From positions 119,279 through 183,278 of the forward strand of contig NZ_JAJSEE010000006.1 in NCBI RefSeq assembly GCF_023555375.1: a stretch of DNA of 64,000 nt, in the 5' to 3' direction. The notes below the pieces were generated by a model. The model was not told the DNA's origin. It searched no databases and saw only the letters and a program-made list of their open reading frames with translations. A program made the translations under genes and the position numbers. This document shows, piece by piece, positions 1-8,261 of the stretch (positions are counted from its first letter, which is position 1; every line of letters starts with the position of its first letter). The stretch comes from Guyparkeria hydrothermalis (GTDB lineage Bacteria > Pseudomonadota > Gammaproteobacteria > Halothiobacillales > Halothiobacillaceae).

Positions 1-323
1 TTGGTCACTCGTTGATCGCCTACCGCTCGCTGGCCAAGGGGCTGTCGAAGCTAGAGATCAACGCCGATCAACTGGCTGCCGAGCTCGACGGCAACTGGGA
101 AGTGCTCGGTGAAGCGGTGCAGACCGTCATGCGACGCCACGGCGTGGAGAAGCCGTACGAGAAGCTCAAGGCACTCACTCGCGGCCAGCGGGTGGACGGT
201 CCCGCCATGCGGGCATTCATCCAGGGCATCAACGAGCTGCCGCTCGAGGCCCGCGAACGGCTCGCCGCGATGGCGCCGGGCGACTACATCGGCAACGCCA
301 AGGAGATGGCCGAGCGCATCTGA
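1..323 (+). CDS. purB: Adenylosuccinate lyase, C-terminal part (truncated by window start)
   Basis: PurB makes AICAR and fumarate from SAICAR, and AMP and fumarate from adenylosuccinate, in cytosolic purine synthesis. The reading frame is open from base 3 and begins inside the protein with Gly-His-Ser-Leu-Ile-Ala-Tyr-Arg, which matches the SHSLLAYKS stretch of E. coli PurB. It continues through NWEVLGEAVQTVMRR and KALTRGQRVDG, both typical of the PurB C-terminal helical region. About 107 residues are present, so roughly three quarters of the gene lies to the left of the window. The TTG near base 12 is internal and is not a start. purL lies 24 kb away, so the purine genes are not clustered. 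Confidence 0.9.
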   Translation, partial: GHSLIAYRSLAKGLSKLEINADQLAAELDGNWEVLGEAVQTVMRRHGVEKPYEKLKALTRGQRVDGPAMRAFIQGINELPLEARERLAAMAPGDYIGNAKEMAERI

Positions 324-485
324 GCCGGACGGCACGACCTGGCGAATCGGACGGATAACGGCCCGCCCCGGAACCTGGCCGACGCTCGTCGTTGCACCGG
401 AAGCGAAAAGCCCGCAATCTGACGTTGACGGCCACGGCATGACGTCCAATCGCCGACGCCGAGGGAACCATTGGGGGATGCCGGC

Positions 486-1895
486 ATGACCCTGCCCGAG
501 AACTGGAGCGAGTACCTGCTCGAACACCCGCTGCCCGTGCGGCGGGCGATTCATCAGGGCATGTGCCGCGAGCTCTTGAGCGAGTCGCCGGATTTCCCGC
601 GTCTGGTCGGCTGGCTGCGCCGCGATCCGGCCGCTGCCAGCTTCGTCCTCGGTGCGGCGGCCAGCGGCCAGCGCCAGCGCGAACGCAGTGCCCCGCACAA
701 TCTCGAGCACGCCCTGTCCCTGTTGGGCAGCAACTGGGCACGAAACCAGCTGCCCACACTGCCGATCCTCGAAAACACCATCGACGACGAGGACCAGCGG
801 GCCGGCTATCTCGCGGCCTCGTCACGCGCCATGCGCGCCGCTCGGCTGACCGAGGCCTGGTTGATCGAACGCCGCGAGACCAACTACGAGATGGTCTCGG
901 TCGCCGCCCTGCTCCACAACCTGGTCGAACTGGCCCTGTGGCGCGACGCCCCCGAACTGGCCCGCCAGGCACTCGCGATCGCGCGGAAGAGCCTGATCGA
1001 TTTCACCCGGAACGACGCCGAGGACGCCAGTCTCGACCGCTGTTTTTCCGTCGGGCATGCCTTCGCGACGGTCCTCGGCGAGGCCGGCATCGACCTGCTC
1101 GAACTCGAGACCGCGCTCACCGAGCGCTATTACCTGCCGGTCATGCTGCTCGCCGAGGAGGCAACCATCCCCACGCTCGGCGCCCATCACGAGGCCATCC
1201 TGGTGCTGGCACGGCGACTCGCCTTCGCCAGCGAGTTCGGGTGGCACCACGCCGTCATTCTCCGATTGACGATCGCCATCGCCGACCAACTGCATCTATC
1301 GCCAACGGCCGCCTGGCGCGTGACGGTGAAGAAGTCACTCGTCGATGCCCGCGAATTCGCCAACATCCCGCTCTACCATCCCGGTCGCCTCCTGGTGCAA
1401 CACGATGACGGCCGCGACCTGCTGTGGCCGTTGCCGGCGGATTACGGACTCGACGCGGACGAGAACGGTTGCCACGCGAGCGGCAATCCCACGCGCTCGA
1501 CCACCCCCGGGCGGCAGCTGGGCGACACGATCCGCCAGCTCACCCGGTTCGATCAGGTCGAGGAGATCGCCTTGTACGAAAACGTCGATGCGTCGGTTTC
1601 GCAACGGCGCTTCCACTGGAGCCGCTCCGGGCAGGCCGACCTTCCCGAGACGATTGGACTGGGCAAATCGCCACTGCTTTCCCGGCTGCAATCCCGCCTG
1701 GAAACGCTCGGCATCGACGAGCAGAACCGCGAACGCCTGGCACCGCACCTGGATACCGCGCTGAAGGCGGCCACGCGCGCTGGCCTGGTGATCGCACCGT
1801 TGGCGGTGAACGGGACATTGATCTCGACGCTGTTCGTTCGCGGTCCGCAGGGCGAGCAGCAGCGAGACATCATCTCCTCCCTCGATCGGGCCTGA
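486..1895 (+). CDS. HDOD-domain protein, putative signalling protein
   Basis: A 469-aa cytosolic protein. Residues about 60-270 look like an HDOD domain, a non-catalytic relative of HD phosphohydrolases. Helical segments contain LLHNLVELALW and FSVGHAFATVLGEAG, and only part of the HD metal site is visible. The C-terminal third carries no motif I recognise. HDOD proteins usually act in signal transduction, often near c-di-GMP proteins, but the partner here is unknown. The ATG at 486 is chosen because a GGGGGA ribosome site lies 7 bases upstream; an in-frame TTG at 471 is the alternative. The gene stands alone, converging on queG. Confidence 0.6.
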   Translation: MTLPENWSEYLLEHPLPVRRAIHQGMCRELLSESPDFPRLVGWLRRDPAAASFVLGAAASGQRQRERSAPHNLEHALSLLGSNWARNQLPTLPILENTIDDEDQRAGYLAASSRAMRAARLTEAWLIERRETNYEMVSVAALLHNLVELALWRDAPELARQALAIARKSLIDFTRNDAEDASLDRCFSVGHAFATVLGEAGIDLLELETALTERYYLPVMLLAEEATIPTLGAHHEAILVLARRLAFASEFGWHHAVILRLTIAIADQLHLSPTAAWRVTVKKSLVDAREFANIPLYHPGRLLVQHDDGRDLLWPLPADYGLDADENGCHASGNPTRSTTPGRQLGDTIRQLTRFDQVEEIALYENVDASVSQRRFHWSRSGQADLPETIGLGKSPLLSRLQSRLETLGIDEQNRERLAPHLDTALKAATRAGLVIAPLAVNGTLISTLFVRGPQGEQQRDIISSLDRA

Positions 1896-1913
1896 ACCGG
1901 TTTTTGGCGTCGG

Positions 1914-2978
1914 TCAGCCTGAGGCACCCAGACGTGCCAACGCCCATTGAATGTGACGATCGACCTGCTCCCCCGCCTCGCCCTTGCCGGCGCGCAGGGC
2001 CGCAATCGCCGCCGGGATGCGGTCATGCTCGGTCGGCAGGTTGCCCAGTGCCACGGCGAGGTTGCGACGCCAGCGGCGCCAGCCAATGCGTCGGATGGCC
2101 GACCCCTCGGTGCGTGACAGGAACGTGGCTTCGTCCCAGCTGAACAGGTCGACCAGATCGGGGGCGTCCAACCCCTGGCGGGCGTGGAAGTCGACGTCGT
2201 TGGTCTGCCGTGCGAAGCGGTTCCAGGGACAGACCAGCTGGCAGTCGTCGCAGCCATAGATCCGGTTGCCCATCAGCGGACGCAGTTCCTCGGGGATGTC
2301 CTCGTCGGACTCGATGGTCAGGTAGGAAATGCAGCGACGCGCATCCACCACCCCGTCGGCGACGATCGCGCCGGTCGGACACACGTCCAGGCAGGCCGTG
2401 CAGGAGCCACAGTGGGGATCGACCGGCTCGTCAACCGGCAGGTCGATGTCCAGAAACAGCGCGCCGAGAAAGAACCACGAGCCGCCGGATCGATTTAGCA
2501 CCAGCGAATGCTTGCCCTTCCAGCCGATGCCGGCGCGTTCGGCCAGTCCGGTCTCGTAGACCGGTGCCGAATCGCAGAAGGCCCGGTAGGTGAACGGGCC
2601 CACCGTGTCGCTGATCCGCTTGGCCAGTTGCGCCAGGCGCTTTCTGACCAGCTTGTGGTAGTCGCGTCCCAGCGCGTAGCGACTGACGTAACCCAGCGAC
2701 GGATCGCCCAGCACACGTGACGGCCCCAGGGACTCGGGCGGCAAGTAGTCGCGGGTGACCATCAGCACCCGGCGCGTTCCGGGCACCAGCTCCTCGGGGT
2801 GAAACCGCATCAATCCGTGGCGCTCGAAGAACCCCATCGTGCCGGCATGGCCCTCGGCCAGCCAGCGTTCGAATCCTGCCTCGTAGGCCGACAGGTCCGT
2901 GTCGGTGACCCGGGCATCGGTAAAGCCCAGCTCATCCGCCCATGCCTGGATGCGCCGCTTGAGCTCGGACGGCTCCAC
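1914..2978 (-). CDS. queG: Epoxyqueuosine reductase
   Basis: QueG performs the last step of queuosine synthesis, reducing epoxyqueuosine to queuosine in tRNA with a cobalamin cofactor and two [4Fe-4S] clusters. The 354-aa length is normal. The N-terminal domain has the DSAPVYE motif containing the catalytic Asp region and KGKHSLVLN. The ferredoxin domain has CGSCTACLDVCPTGAI and CDDCQLVCPWN, which supply the eight cluster cysteines. The start is a GTG preceded by GGGGAG at 6 bases, and it begins 2 bases after the crcB stop, so the two genes form one minus-strand unit. A longer in-frame extension upstream is only the shadow of crcB. Confidence 0.93.
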   Translation of the reverse strand: MEPSELKRRIQAWADELGFTDARVTDTDLSAYEAGFERWLAEGHAGTMGFFERHGLMRFHPEELVPGTRRVLMVTRDYLPPESLGPSRVLGDPSLGYVSRYALGRDYHKLVRKRLAQLAKRISDTVGPFTYRAFCDSAPVYETGLAERAGIGWKGKHSLVLNRSGGSWFFLGALFLDIDLPVDEPVDPHCGSCTACLDVCPTGAIVADGVVDARRCISYLTIESDEDIPEELRPLMGNRIYGCDDCQLVCPWNRFARQTNDVDFHARQGLDAPDLVDLFSWDEATFLSRTEGSAIRRIGWRRWRRNLAVALGNLPTEHDRIPAAIAALRAGKGEAGEQVDRHIQWALARLGASG

Positions 2979-2980
2979 GA

Positions 2981-3361
2981 TCAGCTCCCCAGGCGCTCGG
3001 CGACCAACATGCCACCCCGTGCCGCCAGCAGGCACAGGACGACGGTGGACACCACGTACATTCCCGCCCACAACCAGGCCTGTCGTTGCATAAGGGCCAG
3101 GGTATCGATGGAGAAGGCGGACATGGTGGTAAACGCACCGAGAAAGCCGGTGAGGATGGCCAGACGGTATTCCATCGGCATCTGCCACCGGGTGAGCAGC
3201 CAGACGCCGAGAAATCCCATCAGCCCCGAACCGATCACGTTCACGCTCAGCGTGCCCCAGGGGAACGCGCGCCCGCCGAACTGCATGATCGCCGCGGTCA
3301 TGCCGTACCGCGCCATGGCACCCAGGCCCCCGGCCAATCCAATCAACAGGTAGAGCTTCAT
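2981..3361 (-). CDS. crcB: Fluoride ion exporter CrcB/Fluc
   Basis: CrcB/Fluc proteins form dual-topology dimeric fluoride channels in the inner membrane. The 126-aa protein has four hydrophobic helices and the family motifs GGLGAMARYGM, GTLSVNVIGSGLMGFL and TGFLGAFTTMSAFS, including the polar track residues Asn and Thr/Ser. The start at MKLYLLIG is chosen because it aligns with the family and a GGGAG stretch lies upstream; 15 extra in-frame residues upstream are unlikely. I see no fluoride riboswitch in the leader. The gene is followed almost directly by queG. Confidence 0.92.
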   Translation of the reverse strand: MKLYLLIGLAGGLGAMARYGMTAAIMQFGGRAFPWGTLSVNVIGSGLMGFLGVWLLTRWQMPMEYRLAILTGFLGAFTTMSAFSIDTLALMQRQAWLWAGMYVVSTVVLCLLAARGGMLVAERLGS

Positions 3362-3679
3362 TCGATCGACTGTCTCCCAATGCCTGACGTGAACGGCGCG
3401 GGCCACCCCGAGTCCGCCGCGAGGTTATCACGCCCCATGGGGCCCCGGCGGTGGCGGTAAGCGAGGATCTCCCCGGGTGTCTGCTCGGGATAGACCGGAT
3501 GACCGATGGTCACAGGTTGGCCGCACGAGCCGTCGGCCACGCGTGACCGCTTCCTTGCAACGGCGAACAAGTGTCCTAAGCTCGGATCAGAGCACGGCCG
3601 CGGCGGGCTTCCCCGCGAGCAATGGGGTCTTCCCGGTCGTCGTTGATCTTCTCAACCAAAGCACAGTGAAGGAGAACGC
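3362..3679. other. Divergent intergenic region between crcB and a secreted-protein gene
   Basis: A 318-bp spacer separating the minus-strand crcB-queG unit from the plus-strand secreted-protein gene. It must hold both promoters, but I see no hexamer pair close enough to consensus to report. A 70-codon TTG-initiated minus-strand frame ending in an ATGA overlap with crcB is present; I do not regard it as a gene. Confidence 0.4.
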
Positions 3680-4105
3680 ATGAAGAAATTGCTACTCGCC
3701 AGTGCGATCGCTGGACTCTCGGCGGGCCTGACCGCGCCGGCCATGGCCGCCGAGAACGACTTCGAGCAATACCAGGCCGCGGTCTACGAGCGTGGTGGTT
3801 CGGGCGTCTCCGGCAATGCCGTGTTCATCCCGGAAAACGGCGAGATGATGGTCAAGCTGACCATCGAGAACGCCGACGGCATGTCCGCTGGCATTCACGC
3901 CGGCCTGTGCCGTTACGCGGAAGACAGCGACGGCGCGCCGGAAATGCTGGCCTTCGACGAAGACCCGCTGTTCGAGCTCAGTGCAATCGATGGCACCGAA
4001 TCGTCTTCCACCATCGAGTTGACCACCGAGGCACTCATGGGTGATGCGCATTCGGTTGCCATCCACGACGGCAGCACCATCGTGGCCTGCGGCAACATCC
4101 AGTAA
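3680..4105 (+). CDS. Small exported protein with a Cu/Zn-SOD-like outline
   Basis: A 141-aa protein with a clear Sec signal peptide (MKKLLL, a hydrophobic core, cleavage near AMA-AEN at about residue 23). The mature part is acidic and beta-rich. The segment around HAGLCRY (His73, Cys77) and the ending HSVAIHDG...VACGNI (His124, His129, Cys137) resemble the positions of the disulfide and C-terminal strands of SodC or CHRD-type domains. Most copper and zinc ligands of SodC are not recognisable, so an active dismutase is unlikely. The ribosome site GAAGGAGA is strong. The gene stands alone and is followed by a terminator. The function is unknown. Confidence 0.6.
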   Translation: MKKLLLASAIAGLSAGLTAPAMAAENDFEQYQAAVYERGGSGVSGNAVFIPENGEMMVKLTIENADGMSAGIHAGLCRYAEDSDGAPEMLAFDEDPLFELSAIDGTESSSTIELTTEALMGDAHSVAIHDGSTIVACGNIQ

Positions 4106-4135
4106 GCCGTCCCCGTAACCGTTGCCAAACCACGA

Positions 4136-4169
4136 CGCCCCGGCCTGTCAGGTCGGGGCGTTTCTTTTT
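4136..4169 (+). terminator. Rho-independent terminator after the exported-protein gene
   Basis: CGCCCCGGCC and GGTCGGGGCG form a 10-bp stem with one G-U pair and a TGTCA loop, followed by TTTCTTTTT. It lies 30 bases after the stop codon and between convergent genes, so it may also serve tsaB on the other strand. Confidence 0.85.
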
Positions 4170-4189
4170 GTTGCCTGCGTTTTTCCGAT

Positions 4190-4870
4190 TTACCGCCCGG
4201 CGACGTTGTCTCTCAGGTATTGCGGCACGGCGCGGTCGGGGGACAGGTAATCCGCCTCGGACAAGCGCCGGATCAGTTCGATTGCGTCCTCGGCATGCGG
4301 TAGCGCCTCCGGTTCGACGCGCAGAACCTCGCGGCCCTCGCCGAGTGACGGATACCGACCGAATCCACTGCCGCTGGCGACAATGCGCCCGGCTGCGCCT
4401 TGCGGAAACACCGGCTCGGTCACACCCTCCTCGAGCACGGTGATCAGACGCCCCTCGGCATCCAGCCGGTAGGCCGCTCGGTAGATCTCACCCATGCGGG
4501 CATCGATGGCGACCCGGGCTTCCACGTCGTCCACAGCCTCTCCCGCCGCCTTCAGGCGACGAAACGCCCCGGCGGCAAGGCAGGCGAGCGAGGAGACACC
4601 CGCCATGGGCAGGTCGCGGGATATCGCCACGCCCTGCGCCATCGCCGTGGCGATACGCACCCCCGTGAACGACCCCGGTCCGCGGCCGAAACCGATCAGC
4701 TCCAGGTCGTCGAAACCGATCCCGGCTTGCGCCAGCAGGGCCTCGGCCATCGGCAGCAGCTTTTCGGCGTGCCCCCTTGGGGCCACCTCGAAATCCGTGA
4801 CCAGGCGGTCGCCGGCCAGCACGCCGGCCGTGCATGCCTCGGTGGAGGAGTCGAAATACAGAATGTTCAC
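4190..4870 (-). CDS. tsaB: tRNA threonylcarbamoyladenosine biosynthesis protein TsaB
   Basis: TsaB is the scaffold paralogue of TsaD and, with TsaE, supports t6A formation at A37 of ANN-decoding tRNAs. The 226-aa length is normal. N-terminal LYFDSSTEACTAGVL is the ASKHA-type strand-turn, followed by the hallmark GFGRGPGSFTGVRIATA at about residues 60-77. No TsaD-type metal-binding histidine pair is present, as expected for TsaB. The likely start is the GTG at 4870, next to a weak GGGG; a longer frame reaching 4891 would add seven atypical residues. The gene converges on the exported-protein gene. Confidence 0.92.
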   Translation of the reverse strand: MNILYFDSSTEACTAGVLAGDRLVTDFEVAPRGHAEKLLPMAEALLAQAGIGFDDLELIGFGRGPGSFTGVRIATAMAQGVAISRDLPMAGVSSLACLAAGAFRRLKAAGEAVDDVEARVAIDARMGEIYRAAYRLDAEGRLITVLEEGVTEPVFPQGAAGRIVASGSGFGRYPSLGEGREVLRVEPEALPHAEDAIELIRRLSEADYLSPDRAVPQYLRDNVAGR

Positions 4871-5019
4871 GCTTACCCCAGCTCGATACAAACGATCGAT
4901 CGACGCCGGACCGGACCGGTCGGATGGCGTCGAACTTGCGAGCGGATTCTACCGGAAGCGAGCGACACCGGACGGGCAAGCGCCCCGGTCGGTCCGGGAC
5001 ACGAGGTGCGGCACCTCGA

Positions 5020-6702
5020 TCAGGAGGCGTCCTCGCCGTTCTGGGCGGGCGTCCAGTGCTGGCGTATCTCGTCGAGCAGCCAACGCGTGGAGCCATCGAA
5101 CGCCCCGTCTTCCTGGTGGCTGCCGATGAAGGGTTCGAGCTCGTTGGCCATCTGCTTGCCGAGCTCCACGCCCCACTGGTCGAAGGAGTCGATCTGCCAG
5201 ACCGCGCCGGCGACGAATACCCGGTGTTCGTAGAGGGCAAGCAAGGCACCGACCGCCTCGGGGGTCATCTGCGGGAAGAGGATCGTGTTCGACGGCTGGC
5301 CACCCGGGCAGACGCGGTGCGGCGCGATCCGTTCGATGGTCGCCTCGTCGGCACCCTCGGCACGCATCTGCGCCTCGACTTCCTCCTGCGTGCGGCCGAG
5401 CATCAACGCCCGGCTCTGCGCGACCAGGTTCGCGAGCAACTGGCGTTGTTGCGTGCCGATCGGCGAGTGGGTCCGGATGGCGCTGATGAAGTCCGACGGG
5501 ATCAGGCGCGTGCCCTGATGCAGCAACTGGTAGAAGGCGTGCTGCCCGTTGGTGCCGAGCCCGCCCCAGAGCACCGCGCTGGTGTGCGAGTCGACCGGCT
5601 GGCCGTCGATGCGCACCCGCTTGCCGTTGGATTCCATCATCACCTGTTGCAGGTGCGCGGGCAGAAAGCCCAGCCGCGTGCCGTACGGGAAGACCGCCAG
5701 CGAATCCGAGCCCAGGAAATCGGCGTTCCAGACGTCGATCAGCCCCAGGATCAACGGCAGATTGTCCCGGCCGGTGTTGAGCCGGAAATGCTCATCCAGG
5801 GCATGGGCCCCGTCCAGCAGGCGCTTGAAGCGATCCATGCCGAGATACAGCGCAATCGGCAGGCCGATGGCCGACCATAGCGAGTAGCGCCCCCCGACCC
5901 AGTCCCAGATCGGGAACATGTTGTCCGGGTCGATGCCGAACTCGCGCACCCGCTCGGTGTGGGTGGAAACGGCGACGAAGTGCTTCTTGATGGATTCTTC
6001 GTCCGGCGCGCTCTCGAGGAACCAGCGACGGGCCGAGCGGGCGTTGGCGAGCGTTTCCTGGGTGCCGAAGCTTTTGGAGGCCACCACGAACAGCGTGGTC
6101 TTGGGGTCGAGAATCGAGAGCTTGGAGGCCAGATCACTGGGCGCGATATTGGAGACGAAATGCACCCGGATGCCCCGGTCGGCATAGGAGCCCAGCGCGC
6201 GACAGACCATGCGCGTACCCAGGTCCGAGCCGCCCACGCCGATGTTCACCACGTCGGTGATCGGGTCGCCGGCATACCCCTTCCACTGGCCCGACTGGAC
6301 CGACTCGACGAAGGTTTCCATGTGGTCGAGGACAGCGTTGACCTCGGGCATGACATCCTGACCGTCGAGCACGATCGGTCGATTGGACCGGTTGCGCAGG
6401 GCGACGTGCAGCACGGCGCGGTCCTCGCTGCCGTTGATGTGCACGCCGTTGAACATGTCGTCGCGCAGCTCAAGCACACCGCGCTCCTCGGCCAGCGCGA
6501 GCAGCCCGTCGATCACGTCGTCGGTGACGCGCTGCTTGGAGTAGTCGATCGACAGCCCCGCCGCGTGCCCCGACAGCCGGTTCGCCCGGTTGCCATCCGT
6601 CTGGAACCAGTCGTTCGGGTGGCGGCGCATGTGTTCGGTCGCCTTGACCTCGAGCAACTGCCAGATGGGGCTCATCCGGCCGACATACCGTTCCTTTCGC
6701 AT
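5020..6702 (-). CDS. pgi: Glucose-6-phosphate isomerase
   Basis: Pgi interconverts glucose 6-phosphate and fructose 6-phosphate. The protein of about 560 residues has the family signatures VNIGVGGSDLGTRM, VASKSFGTQETL, WDWVGGRYSLWSAIGLP, the active-site region GTNGQHAFYQLLHQGT, and FDQWGVELGK near the C-terminus. The ATG overlaps the zwf stop by one base (TGATG), with GAGAGG at the end of zwf serving as ribosome site, so translation is probably coupled. It is the last gene of gnd-zwf-pgi, which connects the oxidative pentose phosphate route to the neighbouring glycogen genes. Confidence 0.96.
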   Translation of the reverse strand: MRKERYVGRMSPIWQLLEVKATEHMRRHPNDWFQTDGNRANRLSGHAAGLSIDYSKQRVTDDVIDGLLALAEERGVLELRDDMFNGVHINGSEDRAVLHVALRNRSNRPIVLDGQDVMPEVNAVLDHMETFVESVQSGQWKGYAGDPITDVVNIGVGGSDLGTRMVCRALGSYADRGIRVHFVSNIAPSDLASKLSILDPKTTLFVVASKSFGTQETLANARSARRWFLESAPDEESIKKHFVAVSTHTERVREFGIDPDNMFPIWDWVGGRYSLWSAIGLPIALYLGMDRFKRLLDGAHALDEHFRLNTGRDNLPLILGLIDVWNADFLGSDSLAVFPYGTRLGFLPAHLQQVMMESNGKRVRIDGQPVDSHTSAVLWGGLGTNGQHAFYQLLHQGTRLIPSDFISAIRTHSPIGTQQRQLLANLVAQSRALMLGRTQEEVEAQMRAEGADEATIERIAPHRVCPGGQPSNTILFPQMTPEAVGALLALYEHRVFVAGAVWQIDSFDQWGVELGKQMANELEPFIGSHQEDGAFDGSTRWLLDEIRQHWTPAQNGEDAS

Positions 6703-8219
6703 CAATCCTCTCCAGGGATCTTGAGGTTGTTTCGCCAGCGGTGCGAGTCGGCATCGAACAGGCGATCGGCCTCCGGCGGCCCCCAGCTGCCCGCGGGGTA
6801 CGTCGGGATGTAGTCACGCTCGACCGCCCAGTTGCGCAGGATCGGATCGACCACCCGCCAGGCCCAGGAGACCTCATCATACCGAAGGAAGAGCGTCTGA
6901 TCGCCGTTGATCACGTCGAGTAACAGGGTCGCGTAGGCGTCCAGGTTCGCCGGTTCCTCCCCGGTGTAGGTGGCGTCCATCTGGACCGTGCGGGTGCGCA
7001 TTTCCAGCCCCTCGGTCTTGATCTGCATCTCGAAGCGGAAGTTCTCCTCGGGCTGGATGCCGATCAACAGCCAGTTGGGCGCGGTGTTCGCCACCTGCGT
7101 TTCGCGGAACAACTGCTGTGGCGGCTCCCGGAAGCGAATCGAGATCTGGGAATGGCTCTTGGCCATGCGCTTGCCGGTGCGCAGGTAGAACGGCACGTCG
7201 CGCCAGCGCCAGTTGTCGATGTAGAGCTTGAGCGCGGCGAATGTCTCGGTTACCGAATCGTCCGCCACACCGGGTTCGTCGAGGTAACCCGGCTCGTTGA
7301 CCCCGTCGACCATCCCGCGCGAGTACTGCGCCCGGAAGGCCTGCGCATGCACGCCGCGGTGAGAGATCGGGCGGATGCAGCGCAGCACCTTGACCTTCTC
7401 GTCGCGCACCGCCTCGGCATCCATCGAGGCCGGCGGCTCCATCGCCGTCAGCGCCAGCATCTGCATCAGGTGGCTCTGGACCATGTCGCGCAGGGCCCCG
7501 GCCGAATCGTAGTACGCCCCGCGGCCCTCGATACCCTGTTGCTCAGCGTGCGAGATCTGGACGTGATCGATGTAGTTGCGATTCCACAGCGGCTCGAGCA
7601 GCAGGTTGGCGAACCGCATCACCATGATGTTCTGTACCGTGCCTTTGCCGAGGTAGTGGTCGATGCGGAAGATCTGGTGCTCGTCGAAGTACTGATGGAG
7701 CAGGCCGTCGAGGGCATGGGCGCTGTCGATGTCGTGGCCGAACGGCTTTTCGATCACCACCCGCCGACAACCCAGGGTCTCGTCGGTGAGCCCGCAGGCG
7801 CCGAGGTTGCGGCAGATCGCGCCAAAGGCCGACGGCGACACGGCGAAGTAGAAGACCACGCAATCGGGAAATTCGGCATGGGTCAGCCGGTCCGCGAGAT
7901 CCTCGAAGCAACCGGTGTCGTTTAAGTCGCCGTTGTGAAAATGCAGCTTGCTGAGCAGTCGCTCGATGGAATCGTCCGAGGGGCAGTCGTCCTCGCCCGG
8001 TTCGCCTGCCAGGCACAGGCGCCGTACCTCCTCACGCCAGGTGGCATCGTCCCAGTCACGCCGACCGAAGCCGATGATGCGGCTGCCCTCGGCCAGCCGG
8101 TCGGCCCGTTCAAGCTGGTACAAGGCCGGCAACAGCTTCTTGCGCGACAGGCTGCCGGTCGCACCGAAGATGACGATGGTGACCGGACGCGGCGGTTCAC
8201 GACGGATCGCCTTACGCAT
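6702..8219 (-). CDS. zwf: Glucose-6-phosphate dehydrogenase
   Basis: Zwf oxidises glucose 6-phosphate to 6-phosphogluconolactone with NAD(P)+. At 505 aa it has the usual length, with an N-terminal Rossmann domain, EKPFGHD, the substrate-site block RIDHYLGK, and IDNWRWRDVPFYLRTGKRM. Two normally conserved residues differ. The nucleotide motif reads GATGSLSRKKL where GATGDLxRRKL is usual (Asp to Ser), and RIDHYLGKGTVQN has Gly where Glu is usual. The gene lies 42 bases after gnd and overlaps pgi. The start at MRKAIRREPP has GGGAG upstream; nine extra in-frame codons are possible. Confidence 0.95.
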   Translation of the reverse strand: MRKAIRREPPRPVTIVIFGATGSLSRKKLLPALYQLERADRLAEGSRIIGFGRRDWDDATWREEVRRLCLAGEPGEDDCPSDDSIERLLSKLHFHNGDLNDTGCFEDLADRLTHAEFPDCVVFYFAVSPSAFGAICRNLGACGLTDETLGCRRVVIEKPFGHDIDSAHALDGLLHQYFDEHQIFRIDHYLGKGTVQNIMVMRFANLLLEPLWNRNYIDHVQISHAEQQGIEGRGAYYDSAGALRDMVQSHLMQMLALTAMEPPASMDAEAVRDEKVKVLRCIRPISHRGVHAQAFRAQYSRGMVDGVNEPGYLDEPGVADDSVTETFAALKLYIDNWRWRDVPFYLRTGKRMAKSHSQISIRFREPPQQLFRETQVANTAPNWLLIGIQPEENFRFEMQIKTEGLEMRTRTVQMDATYTGEEPANLDAYATLLLDVINGDQTLFLRYDEVSWAWRVVDPILRNWAVERDYIPTYPAGSWGPPEADRLFDADSHRWRNNLKIPGED

Positions 8220-8261
8220 GGGCCGCACTCCCGCGTTCTCGCACACTCACCGGCCGCGAGC

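Noticed and set aside
3358..3570. 70-codon minus-strand ORF ending in an ATGA overlap with crcB
   Set aside because: TTG start without a ribosome site, no recognisable content; the overlap alone is not enough.
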